From: a virus
Virus record (IMG/VR): IMGVR_UViG_3300025671_000441
Coordinates: 1-26,192 of that record
DNA length: 26,192 nt
Direction: 5' to 3' (one strand)
Position numbers and translations under genes: made by a program. The notes under the pieces are model-generated. The model ran no database searches. It was given only the letters and a program-made list of their open reading frames with translations, and was not told the DNA's origin. Below, piece by piece: positions 1 through 8,961 of the stretch; the stretch's first letter is position 1, and each line of letters opens with the position of its first letter.

Positions 1-297
1 TATCACGAGACGGGCTACTTCGAGGCCCATGTGATGGCCGAGCGCCGCAGCACTGCCGTCTACAAGTACAGCGGGATCCTGCTTGGCAGCAGAAACAGCG
101 TCGTGGGCGAAGACGCCTGGAACTACGACGCGGCAGTGGAGAACAGGCGTTACCAGGAAGGGGTGTTCACCATCCCGGTTCTTTCTAAGGGAGAGAACGC
201 GGTGGTCGAGCTTCACAACGCTTCGGCCCTGCCCTGCAAGTTCAGCACTTGCGAATGGGTGGGACTCATTACCGGCAAGGCCAAGTCAATGCAATGA
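1..297 (+). CDS. Tail tubular protein B (T7 gp12-like), C-terminal fragment
   Basis: The reading frame is open from the first base, so the gene begins outside the window; 98 C-terminal residues are visible and end at TGA 295-297. The segment MAERRSTAVYKYSG followed by VELHNASALPCKFSTCEWVG matches what I know of the C-terminus of T7 gp12, which ends with a similar HN-S-LPCSF-SAEWEG pattern. In T7, gp12 forms the nozzle of the short tail and contacts the fibres. The stop overlaps the start of the gp13-like gene (ATGA at 294-297), the same order as in T7. Identity is by recall of family pattern, not by alignment. Confidence 0.88.
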   Translation, partial: YHETGYFEAHVMAERRSTAVYKYSGILLGSRNSVVGEDAWNYDAAVENRRYQEGVFTIPVLSKGENAVVELHNASALPCKFSTCEWVGLITGKAKSMQ

Positions 298-752
298 GAT
301 TCACCAACCCCGACATCGATCAACTGAGCGAGATGGCGAGCCTCCTGCGCGCCACCGATCGCCGCGAGGCGCAAGCCAGCCATGGCCTTGGGGCCAGGGA
401 GGCAGTACTGCAGAGCTGGAGCGCCAGCACGGTGCGCTTCGGAATTGAAGGTGATGACGGCCAGCTGGTGGGCGCCTGCGGCGTTTGCCCTGACGCCGGC
501 GCCGGTCAGATCTGGATGCTGGGCACCGATCAGCTGCTGGCCACCAAGAGTCACCGGATCCAGCTGGTGCGCCACGGCCGGGAATGGGTGGATTCACTGC
601 TCGATGACTGGCGGTTGCTGCACAACTACGTGTTTGCAGCCAACACGCAGTCGGTGGCGTGGCTGCGGTTTATGGACTTCACGGTCTACCCAGCTGAACC
701 GCATGGGCCCTACGCCCAGCTGTTCCGTTATTTCTTCAGGGAGGCGAGCTGA
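294..752 (+). CDS. Internal virion protein A (T7 gp13-like, GNAT-like fold)
   Basis: 152 residues from ATG 294; a longer frame upstream (249) is less likely because the ATG overlaps the gp12 stop as ATGA, typical of translational coupling. The middle and end (IWMLGTDQLL, a charged helix, LLHNYVFAANTQSVAWLRFMDF, then AQLFRYFF) match the pattern of T7 gp13: WFVTSDQVWRL, then LWNYVWVGNTSHIRFLKTIG. The family has an acetyltransferase-like (GNAT) fold and in T7 is needed for virion maturation, although enzymatic activity is not established. It sits between gp12 and gp14 homologues as in T7. The stop overlaps the next start (TGATG, 750-754). Confidence 0.82.
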   Translation: MRFTNPDIDQLSEMASLLRATDRREAQASHGLGAREAVLQSWSASTVRFGIEGDDGQLVGACGVCPDAGAGQIWMLGTDQLLATKSHRIQLVRHGREWVDSLLDDWRLLHNYVFAANTQSVAWLRFMDFTVYPAEPHGPYAQLFRYFFREAS

Positions 753-1642
753 TGGATCCAGTAACGGCCATTTCGCTTGGCATGGCGGCGGTCAATACCG
801 GCATGGGGATTGCCGGTGCTTCTGCACAGAACGCCGCCGCACAGCAGCAATACAAAGACGCGCTGAAGTTCCAGAAGGTCAGCGACAAGTACGCGCGCTG
901 GTCTTCCAAGATCAATGCCCGCATCGCCAATACCCAGGGCAAGTACCGCTACTGGGCGGAGCTGGTCAACTACAACCAGAACCTCAGCTACGTCAATCAG
1001 CTGCGGAACTATGAGCTCACCAAGGCCTACGAGCAGGCCGTGGTGGTGCGACGCACGCGCACGTCGGCGATGTCCGACTTCGCGCTGCAGGCCCAGGCGC
1101 TGAGCGAGGGCATCCGCGAGCAGGCATCGCAGGACGCGGTCTCCGCCTATCAATACGCCCACCAGGCGATGAAGGCCCAGGCCCAGGTGGTGGCTGCCGG
1201 GATGGAGGGCGCCAGTGTTGACCGACTGGTCAATGACTACGACCGGCAGCTTGGCGACTTCCGCGCGCTGCAGCAGATCAACCAGAACTTCCGCGAGCGC
1301 CAGTACACGCGCGAGCAGGCGGGCCTGGTGGCCGGCTACCTGAGCAAATACAACAGCCAGCAGTTCTACAAGCCGCAGCCTTACCAGGATCCGATCCGGC
1401 CGTTCGCGCCGCTGCCAACGCTGGTGATGCCGCAGCCGCCGTCGATGACCGGGGCTGGCCCCAGTCAGATGGCGGCCGGCCTTGGCGTCGGCAATGCCGT
1501 GATGGGCGGCATCAACACGGGCCTCAGCGTTTGGCAGGGCCTGCAGCAGTTCACCAGCAGCGGGAAGCCGGGAGGCTCTTTCGGTGTTGGAGGAGTACCC
1601 GACCTGCCGGGCTTGTCCGGCGCTGGAGCACTAGGAGGCTGA
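752..1642 (+). CDS. Internal virion protein B (T7 gp14-like)
   Basis: 296 residues. The N-terminal ~30 residues hold a small, Gly/Ala-rich hydrophobic stretch (AISLGMAAVNTGMGIAGASA) followed by long Ala/Gln-rich helical segments with frequent Tyr and Arg (residues ~35-210) and a Pro/Gly-rich tail. This is the character of T7 gp14, the first ejected internal core protein, which makes a pore in the outer membrane; T7 gp14 is shorter (196 residues), and the excess here is the Pro/Gly tail. Identification rests mainly on position between gp13- and gp15-like genes and on composition. Seven bases separate it from the next ATG. Confidence 0.75.
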   Translation: MDPVTAISLGMAAVNTGMGIAGASAQNAAAQQQYKDALKFQKVSDKYARWSSKINARIANTQGKYRYWAELVNYNQNLSYVNQLRNYELTKAYEQAVVVRRTRTSAMSDFALQAQALSEGIREQASQDAVSAYQYAHQAMKAQAQVVAAGMEGASVDRLVNDYDRQLGDFRALQQINQNFRERQYTREQAGLVAGYLSKYNSQQFYKPQPYQDPIRPFAPLPTLVMPQPPSMTGAGPSQMAAGLGVGNAVMGGINTGLSVWQGLQQFTSSGKPGGSFGVGGVPDLPGLSGAGALGG

Positions 1643-1648
1643 CGACCC

Positions 1649-4375
1649 ATGGCACGCGAACAACTCCCTCTCGGACAGATCCAACCCACCGCACGGCCTG
1701 TCTCGAGCTTTGTGCAGCCAGGGCTGATTCAGGCGGCCAGGCCCGCGCAGGCCCAAATGATGCAGCTGAACAGCGATCGGATCGGGCTGGTGCAGACCGC
1801 TGCCCGCCCGAACGTCGGCGGCTTTGATCAGGGCGAGCAACTGGCCCGCGCCCTGGCGCCCTTCAGCCAGAACCTGACGCGGCTGATGAATTACGGCGCT
1901 CAGCTGTATGCGTCCAATGAATACAGGCAAGGCCAAAACGAAGCGTTAAAGGCCTACAGCCAGGCCAACAGTCAACTGATGGTCTCGGCGGACGAATACG
2001 CCGCTGAGAACCGCGACCTGGCACGGCAAGACCCGATGGCTGGCCTGCTGATGGACCGGGCTAACCCGTTCCGCACCGCCGGTCGCCAGAACCAGCTCAG
2101 CCAGCTGGCGGCGCAGGAGATGCCGATGATCATGCGGCGGGAGTTCAATCAGCGCCGCGCGGATCTGGCCTTGCTGGACCCGACCGATCCACAAATCAAC
2201 GCGGTAAAGGCCGGGGCAATCGCTCAGGTGACGCAGAAGTTCGGGCTTGATCAGTTCACGCCTGGCTTCATGGATTACGTCCTGCCGCGGATGAACCGCG
2301 AGTGGGACAAGATCACCCAGGACCAGATCGACGATCACAACAACTACCTGGATGAGACGGTGCCGCGGATTGCGGCGGCCACCATCTACGGCCGGGTGAA
2401 GCAGGCCATGGCCAACGGCGTGCCGCTGAGCACGATCGTGGCCAACGAAACCAGCTACCTCGATGGCGAGGCCCGCCGCTTCGGCATCCCGGGCAAGGGC
2501 CAGGAGATGAAAGAGAGGGCGATCAAGAACGCCATTTCTATGGCCATCGATCCCCAGACAGGCGTGATCGACAAAGAGGCGCGGGCCGTGATCGGCGCGA
2601 TCCTCGTCGGCCCGCCGGACTCCAACGGCTACCGCCCCACGGCCCAGCAGATGTATGCGCTGGAGATCCTCGAGGCGACAGATAAGACCGATCAGATGCG
2701 ATTCAGGGCCATGAAGGCCGAACAGGAAGCGGTCGGCCAGCAGTACGCCGACGCCGTGGCCCAGGCGACGCTTGGCCTGCCAGATGGCCCCGAGAAGGCC
2801 CAGGCGTTGAACGCGCTTCGGAAGGAGTTCCAAGGCCTGCCGCTGTCAGAGAAGCTCAAGATCGAGCAGAGCACCACCAACGTCACCGAGGCGATCACAA
2901 GCCGCGGCTTCCGCGATGACGCTGCCGAGCTCTTCCTCCAGACAGCTGAGGCTGCATACGGCAAGGACTGGGATCCCAAGCTCTACGACCAGCTGTTTGA
3001 AGCTGAGCTACGCAACATCGACCCCTCCAAGCACGGCGAGTTCCGCTCTCGCTACATGGAGATGCGCCGGCGCAAGGAGACCCAGAAGGCGTCGATGCCC
3101 GAGGGCATGATCTCGGGCTCCATCACCCGGCAGATCAAGGCCAACATTGAAGCCGCGTACCCAGATCCGGTTACGGCTGCGATCCGCGGGGCCCGCAACA
3201 TCGAAGAGATGATGGCGGTGGGGGACGCCAATGCCGCTGCTTCTGTGGCGAAGCAGCAGGCCGCGTTCCGCCAAGCGATCTACACCGCGATCGACGCCAA
3301 GCGCGCCCAGCTGGACCGCGACCTGACGCCCGCCGAAGCGCAGCAGGTGATCGACAGCACCCTCGTTGGCTTCGAGAAGAACGCTCCGCAGACGTGGAAG
3401 ACGCTGTTCCCGGGTGCCAACGACCAACCCAGTGCCGTGCCCTACGGAACGACCCGGCCGGCCGCTGAACAGCAGGCGCCCAAGCCGCCACCAGGCCGCC
3501 GAGCTCAGGCCGCTCCGACCTTTGCGGTGGCCCAGTTGGACACCATGCCCAACCGCGAGCAGCGGCTGCAGAACTACCGCGGCGAGGCCGTGCTCAGCGC
3601 CAGCGAGGTCGCCCGCTTGCTTCCGATGGCGCTCAACGGCCAAGGGATGCCGGCCCCGCTCTCGCGCGCGGCGAAAGCGGCTGGCACCAGCCCGCAGCAG
3701 TTCCTGCTTCAGCAGGCCGAGTTCTACCCCAATGACATCAAGTTGAGCCCAGCTCAGCGCGCGACGCTTGGCCGCAGTGGCCAGCAGTCCAGGGCCACGC
3801 AGAGCTATTCCCAGCAGGTAGCCGCCAGTTACCGGGCATCTGGGTCGCCCCTGGCTGCCGCTGGCCGCTGGGTGGTCGATGCGCTCACTGGCACGGCTCC
3901 TGCCTATGCGGGCTCGATGCAGGGCTTCTCCGCTGGGCGCTCCACGGTCGCTAGGGCGTCAGGCCCCGTGGACATCAACCGTCTTCGCCAAGCAATCATC
4001 GGCAAGGAGAGCGGCGGCAACTTCAGCGCAGTCAACCCCGACTCCGGCGCGCTTGGCCTGGGGCAGGTGATGCCAGAGAACGTGGGGCCGTGGACGCAGC
4101 GCCACTACGGCAAGCGCCTGACACCCAGGCAATTCCTGGCCAACAAAGAAGCCCAGCTATCCGTTGTGAATGGCCAGATCAACGAGATCCTTCAGCAGCA
4201 ACTGAAGGCCGGATACGGCATGGAGACCGCCATCCGCCGGACCGCGTCTATTTGGTACAGCGGCCAGGGCGATCTCTACAACAACACCCGACCTCAGTAT
4301 TCCAACGGTCGACGTTATCCATCGATCTCTGAATACACCGTCGACATTCTCAACCGCTACCTGGGGAGGAACTGA
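1649..4375 (+). CDS. Internal virion protein C (T7 gp15-like) with C-terminal lytic transglycosylase domain
   Basis: 908 residues, compared with 747 in T7 gp15. Residues ~1-600 are mostly helical and charged, as expected for the gp15 core tube. Residues ~600-760 are Pro/Ala/Gln-rich linker. The last ~135 residues form an SLT (soluble lytic transglycosylase, Goose-lysozyme-like) domain: the catalytic motif KESGGNFSAVN places the general acid Glu at 787, followed by GALGLGQVMPENV and a late Tyr-containing segment (ASIWYSGQGD). This enzyme cleaves peptidoglycan glycan strands during DNA entry. In T7 the SLT domain is at the N-terminus of gp16, the next gene, so the domain is on the other side of the gene boundary here. 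Four bases separate this stop from the next start. Confidence 0.82.
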   Translation: MAREQLPLGQIQPTARPVSSFVQPGLIQAARPAQAQMMQLNSDRIGLVQTAARPNVGGFDQGEQLARALAPFSQNLTRLMNYGAQLYASNEYRQGQNEALKAYSQANSQLMVSADEYAAENRDLARQDPMAGLLMDRANPFRTAGRQNQLSQLAAQEMPMIMRREFNQRRADLALLDPTDPQINAVKAGAIAQVTQKFGLDQFTPGFMDYVLPRMNREWDKITQDQIDDHNNYLDETVPRIAAATIYGRVKQAMANGVPLSTIVANETSYLDGEARRFGIPGKGQEMKERAIKNAISMAIDPQTGVIDKEARAVIGAILVGPPDSNGYRPTAQQMYALEILEATDKTDQMRFRAMKAEQEAVGQQYADAVAQATLGLPDGPEKAQALNALRKEFQGLPLSEKLKIEQSTTNVTEAITSRGFRDDAAELFLQTAEAAYGKDWDPKLYDQLFEAELRNIDPSKHGEFRSRYMEMRRRKETQKASMPEGMISGSITRQIKANIEAAYPDPVTAAIRGARNIEEMMAVGDANAAASVAKQQAAFRQAIYTAIDAKRAQLDRDLTPAEAQQVIDSTLVGFEKNAPQTWKTLFPGANDQPSAVPYGTTRPAAEQQAPKPPPGRRAQAAPTFAVAQLDTMPNREQRLQNYRGEAVLSASEVARLLPMALNGQGMPAPLSRAAKAAGTSPQQFLLQQAEFYPNDIKLSPAQRATLGRSGQQSRATQSYSQQVAASYRASGSPLAAAGRWVVDALTGTAPAYAGSMQGFSAGRSTVARASGPVDINRLRQAIIGKESGGNFSAVNPDSGALGLGQVMPENVGPWTQRHYGKRLTPRQFLANKEAQLSVVNGQINEILQQQLKAGYGMETAIRRTASIWYSGQGDLYNNTRPQYSNGRRYPSISEYTVDILNRYLGRN

Positions 4376-4378
4376 CCC

Positions 4379-7300
4379 ATGCCCATCGAGTACATCACCG
4401 ATCCCCGCACTGGGAAAGTCGTCCCCAAGGGCGCGCTGGGCTTCGGTCAGCCGGTTGCGCCCGAGCGCCCGCCTGCCCCCAGGCCAAAACCAAAGCCCAG
4501 GCCAAAGGCCACCCCTTGGTGGGGCGTTGGCCCGGGCGGATTTTCGCTGAACAAGCTGGCCAACGACCTGCGCTACGAAGCCCGGCAGCTTGTCACTGAT
4601 CCGCTCAAAAGCGTGGAGCGAGCCTCGAGGGCCACGATGCGCGGCACGGTGGCCGGCATCGCCTTCTCGCAGGGGACCGTTGGCGGAACTCAGGCCACGG
4701 CCAATGCCGTGCGCGCCGGCATCGAATGGAAGCAGCGAGCACAAGGCCGCAAGCAGACCGACTACACCACCAGTCCCACAGGCCGCGCTGTCGACCGGGT
4801 GGTCGATCACGTCTACCGCACGGCTGGCGAGACCCCGCCATCACAGATGACGGCCGACCAGAAAGGGGCCGACGACATGCGCAGCGCCCTGGTGCTTGGC
4901 GTCGCCGGTGGCGTGGGTCTGCAGCTCGGCCTGAAGGCATTGAGTGGTGTGCGCTTTGTCGGCCCGGCAGCGCAGACCCTGGCCAATGCCATGGACCCGA
5001 CCAAGGCCCAGACGCTCTCTGGAGGCCTAGCCCGTATTGCGTTTGACGCCGCAGCCAGCGAAGCCGTTACCGCCCCTCTCGACTACACGGCCACCGGCGG
5101 CAGCGCTGCCGGCCTGGTGGACATGGTGCTCGGCACCAAGATTGACCCGGTCAAGCCCGGCATGGCGTTCCCTGACGCAGCCGGCGCGGCCTTCATTCCC
5201 AACGTGGCGTTCGGTAGCGGCCTGGGCGCGATGTTCATGGGCATCAACCGCGCTCGCCGCGGGCAGCGCGTGGTGCAGCAGACCGTGGCGCAACCCCGGG
5301 CCGAACTGGAAACCGCGGGCCTCACGCAGGCTGACCCCGAAACAGGCGCCGCCGCCTTCACTGAGGACGGAATCGCCGGCACGAGCCTGCGCGAGGCCAA
5401 CGCCGCCCTGGAAGAGAAATACGGGATCAAGACGCCGGAGCCCGAGGCGGAACCGGCGGCTGCACCTGAGGTGCCCAGCCAGGCGATGGAGCCTGGTGGT
5501 GCCGTCATGGATGGCGAGCTGCCGACCGCTGATCCGGCCTTAGACCCATGGGCCATCGACTACGACCCGGAGCTACCCGAGGCCGATGTGGCGCTGAGCC
5601 AGATCAAGAACGCCTCCGACGCCGAGCTGCTTGATGCCGTGCGCAGCGGCGGCCCGGTGCTGAACACGCTCGACGAGCAGATGGCCATGCGCCAGCCGCT
5701 TGAGCCCGACCCAGCCCTCAGCGCTGAGCTCAACGCGGCACCAACCGATCGCCTGGCCGCTCCGATCACGCCCTTCGCGCAGCAGTGGCAGCGCATTGGA
5801 CAGAAGGATCCGCAGCAGCTGCTGAACGTTCTCCACCCGGAAGTGAACCCAGTACTGGCTGAGCGCGCCCAGGCGATGTTCGGCAAACAGTGGGAGGAGC
5901 TCACCCCCGCCGATGCGGTCGACACCCTGCAGGCCGCGGCCAACGAGGGCGTCACGATCATCCCCAACCGACTGCTGCCTGGTCAGCAGATTGTGAGCAC
6001 TGGCGACCTCAAGGTCGACCCAGAGCGCTTCCAGTACAAAGGCGGCACTGACGCCAGGGGTGTGCAGCGTGGCTCCTCCCTCGAGGGCGTCGACCGCTGG
6101 AACACCGACATGGAAGGCGTGGTCGAGGTCTGGCAAGACCCGGCCGACGGCAACTACTACGTGGTCAACGGCCACAACCGCTTCGCCAAGGCCAAGGAGC
6201 TCGGTATCCCCACCCTTGCGGTCAAGGAGCTGATTGCCGAGTCGCCAGAACAGGCAAAGACCGCAGGAGCGCTGAGCAATATCGCCAGCGGCGGCGGCCG
6301 CCCGATTGACGCGGCCTGGTTCATGAGGGGCGCAGGCGTCACTGACCCCGCCCAGCTCGAGGCCATGGGCGTGCCTCTATCCCCGGATTCAGGTCACGGT
6401 CTGTCCGGCTTCCAGCTGAGCCAGCTGCCTGACGACATCCTGCGGGCTGTCGAAAGCGGCCAGATCAAGGAGCGGATGGGTCGAATCATCGGCGGCAGCG
6501 GAGCGAGCGAAGAGTCGATGCGCGGCGCCTATCGCTACCTGGTGGAGAACCAGGGCGTCACCGAAGGCCGCCTGCGGAACATGCTCGAGATGAGCCGGCA
6601 GATGACGGGCGAGGCCCAGGCCGGCGGCATTGGCGAGCAGACCGACCTGCTGTCTGGCACCGACTGGGATCAGACTTTCAACAAGCAGATGATCGCCGTC
6701 GCCGATCTGGCCGATGAGGTCGGATCGCTGCTGAAGCGCGAGAAGCGGCTGTTCACCATGGCCGACGCCAACAGCGCAGCGCTGGAGGCCAAGGGCAGCC
6801 GTATCGACAAGGCCAGCGCCCAGGCCGTTGCCGATGCCAACGCCCGGGCGATCGAGTTCTTCCAGCGCACCTGGATGGAAACCGGCCCGATCCGCGATCT
6901 GCTCAACGAGGGCGGCGCACGGGTGGCGGCCGGCGAGAACAAAGGCGCCGTGGCCAAGCAGATCAAGAACCGCCTAGTGGGCCAGCTGGGCGATCTGATG
7001 GGCGAAGAAGCCGTGGTTCGCGCCGACGTGGTGCAGGAAGACCTGCTGGCCCAGGCCCCGCAGCAACTGGACGAACTGCTGCCCGATGACCGCCAGGCGA
7101 TGGAGATGCTCGCCATTCAGCGCGCCATCCAGAACGGCGAGGTGCGGCCACCGGAGACGCCGATCCCCGAGCTGCCCATCGACTCGGGCGTTGACCTGAT
7201 GAAGGTGCAGCGCGATCTGGCCGAGAACACCATCAGCGACGACGTGGTGCAGGCCATGGCCGACGAGCTGGACCTGCGCGCCGCTCAGAAGGCTATCGAC

Positions 7301-8959
7301 GACGCCATGGCCCAGGAGGCCGAGAAGGCCGCCCGTGAAGCCGAGGGCTACGACCTGCTCACCTTTGACGAGAAGAAGGCGGCGGGAGCGGTGGACGGTT
7401 TCGCGGGTCCGCCTCCGGGCTCAGCCGCTGCAAGAAGGCGAGCAGAGGAAATTGCCGCACTCGAGAGCCAGATCCGCGACACCGAGCAGTCGCGCATCCC
7501 CGCGGCCGAGGCGAGCGGCCGAGCTGAGTTCGCTGCCGACCTGCGGGCTCATGCGGCCAAGCTCCGCAAGCAGCTTGAGGGAATGACTGGGCGCGGCCTC
7601 ACCGCCCCCGCCGGCTTCAGCTTCCCTGCGGATCTGTCGAAATCGGCGCCCCGCTACGGCATGGCCCAGCTGGCGTTTGATTCGGACCTGGACCGCGCGG
7701 CGTACATGCTGCGCGACGTCAGCAAGAAATCCAAGGGCGAGGACCGCCTGGTCGCTGCGCTTAAGGAGGCGGGCTACAGCGTTCAAGCGATCCGCACGCA
7801 CGGAGCCAAGGTCAATAGGGCGATCAAGGACCTGGCGAGTGAGCAGACCGGCTCCGCCGCCGCGCCGCAGAAGGGCATGAAGCTGCAGGTGCCGGACCAG
7901 GCGATGGATCTCGGCGAACTGGACTCCATGAGCGGATGGGATCTCCTCGACACCTCGCTGCCCGGACTGTCCCCAGAGGCCTCCGCGCTGCGGCGTGAGC
8001 AGCTCACGCAGATCGTCCGCGAGGTGGCGGGCGACGACGTCGCAATTCGCCTTCAGGACGAATACGAGATCGTCACACTCAAGTCCGCCTGGGGTGGCGA
8101 CGGCAAAAAGAAAGGGATGCGCAAGGGCTTCTACCGACTGACCGAAGACCTGATTCAGGTCAACGGAGTCACTCGGGCGGCATCCGATGCCGAGATCATG
8201 CCAACCGCTTATCACGAGGCGTTCCATCGGCTGCAGTATCTGTCGATTGGCCCCGAAGAGGCCAAGGTTCTCGACAACGCCTGGGCCCGCGCAAAGGTGG
8301 CCATTGGCTCCAACCACGTCACCGGCGCGAAGTCCGGCGCCCCGATTGCTTACGCTGAATCACAGGCAGTCGCCTTTCAGCGGTATGCGTGGGCGCGACG
8401 GAACGGACAGGACCCAGTCCGCGCAATGCTCGGCGGATACGAGCTTGACGCGGACGGCCCCACGAAAGCAGTCGCCACGGTCATCTCTGCCTTCGACCGC
8501 ATTTTTGACGTTTTTGAGAAGCTTTATAACCTGGTTGCAAACGGCACGTTTGATTCCACGCGGGGCATCTTCGAAAGAGCACGAAGTGGAGCTCTAGGCG
8601 CCGAACAGTTTGCGTTCGAACAGCCAGGCGCAGGCTTTGAGCGGATGGAATCCAGTCCCGGCGAGCTCGGCTGGAGGCGTGCAAGTTGGGACGGGCGACC
8701 AGTGGGGGCTGGCGGCAGCACGATGTCGTCGATGCTCAGCGAGGGGCGCCTTGTCGACGAGCTGAACCAGGCGCTTGGCGACGCGGACCCCAAGACAGGA
8801 TTCCCTCGCGGCTTGTCACGAGCAGCTGTCAGAGAGGCAATCGAAGGCCGACCTGGGAAGGCGCTGGCGGAGGGCGCCCAACTTGCCGAGGCCAGGCTGA
8901 CCGACCTCAATAACCGCATCGAAGCGGTGAAACAACGCGCCGCCATGGAGGGCTGCTGA
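4379..8959 (+). CDS. Giant internal virion/ejected protein, gp16 position, with ParB-like and HExxH metallopeptidase-like regions
   Basis: 1526 residues. It occupies the place of the first half of T7 gp16 but has no N-terminal transglycosylase. Residues 1-60 are Pro/Lys-rich; ~160-290 hold Gly/Ala-rich hydrophobic stretches. Around residues 535-640 there is a ParB/sulfiredoxin-like segment: DLKVDPERFQYK, then NYYVVNGHNRFAKAKELGI (the NGHNR-like box). Near the C-terminus, AYHEAFHRLQY gives an HExxH zinc-peptidase motif at 1279-1283 with a possible third ligand at Glu1327 (YAESQAVAFQRYAW). Such mixtures occur in 'polyvalent' proteins injected with phage or plasmid DNA. Function is inferred from motifs; catalytic activity is not shown. 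Two bases separate it from the next gene. Confidence 0.68.
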   Translation: MPIEYITDPRTGKVVPKGALGFGQPVAPERPPAPRPKPKPRPKATPWWGVGPGGFSLNKLANDLRYEARQLVTDPLKSVERASRATMRGTVAGIAFSQGTVGGTQATANAVRAGIEWKQRAQGRKQTDYTTSPTGRAVDRVVDHVYRTAGETPPSQMTADQKGADDMRSALVLGVAGGVGLQLGLKALSGVRFVGPAAQTLANAMDPTKAQTLSGGLARIAFDAAASEAVTAPLDYTATGGSAAGLVDMVLGTKIDPVKPGMAFPDAAGAAFIPNVAFGSGLGAMFMGINRARRGQRVVQQTVAQPRAELETAGLTQADPETGAAAFTEDGIAGTSLREANAALEEKYGIKTPEPEAEPAAAPEVPSQAMEPGGAVMDGELPTADPALDPWAIDYDPELPEADVALSQIKNASDAELLDAVRSGGPVLNTLDEQMAMRQPLEPDPALSAELNAAPTDRLAAPITPFAQQWQRIGQKDPQQLLNVLHPEVNPVLAERAQAMFGKQWEELTPADAVDTLQAAANEGVTIIPNRLLPGQQIVSTGDLKVDPERFQYKGGTDARGVQRGSSLEGVDRWNTDMEGVVEVWQDPADGNYYVVNGHNRFAKAKELGIPTLAVKELIAESPEQAKTAGALSNIASGGGRPIDAAWFMRGAGVTDPAQLEAMGVPLSPDSGHGLSGFQLSQLPDDILRAVESGQIKERMGRIIGGSGASEESMRGAYRYLVENQGVTEGRLRNMLEMSRQMTGEAQAGGIGEQTDLLSGTDWDQTFNKQMIAVADLADEVGSLLKREKRLFTMADANSAALEAKGSRIDKASAQAVADANARAIEFFQRTWMETGPIRDLLNEGGARVAAGENKGAVAKQIKNRLVGQLGDLMGEEAVVRADVVQEDLLAQAPQQLDELLPDDRQAMEMLAIQRAIQNGEVRPPETPIPELPIDSGVDLMKVQRDLAENTISDDVVQAMADELDLRAAQKAIDDAMAQEAEKAAREAEGYDLLTFDEKKAAGAVDGFAGPPPGSAAARRRAEEIAALESQIRDTEQSRIPAAEASGRAEFAADLRAHAAKLRKQLEGMTGRGLTAPAGFSFPADLSKSAPRYGMAQLAFDSDLDRAAYMLRDVSKKSKGEDRLVAALKEAGYSVQAIRTHGAKVNRAIKDLASEQTGSAAAPQKGMKLQVPDQAMDLGELDSMSGWDLLDTSLPGLSPEASALRREQLTQIVREVAGDDVAIRLQDEYEIVTLKSAWGGDGKKKGMRKGFYRLTEDLIQVNGVTRAASDAEIMPTAYHEAFHRLQYLSIGPEEAKVLDNAWARAKVAIGSNHVTGAKSGAPIAYAESQAVAFQRYAWARRNGQDPVRAMLGGYELDADGPTKAVATVISAFDRIFDVFEKLYNLVANGTFDSTRGIFERARSGALGAEQFAFEQPGAGFERMESSPGELGWRRASWDGRPVGAGGSTMSSMLSEGRLVDELNQALGDADPKTGFPRGLSRAAVREAIEGRPGKALAEGAQLAEARLTDLNNRIEAVKQRAAMEGC

Positions 8960-8961
8960 TC

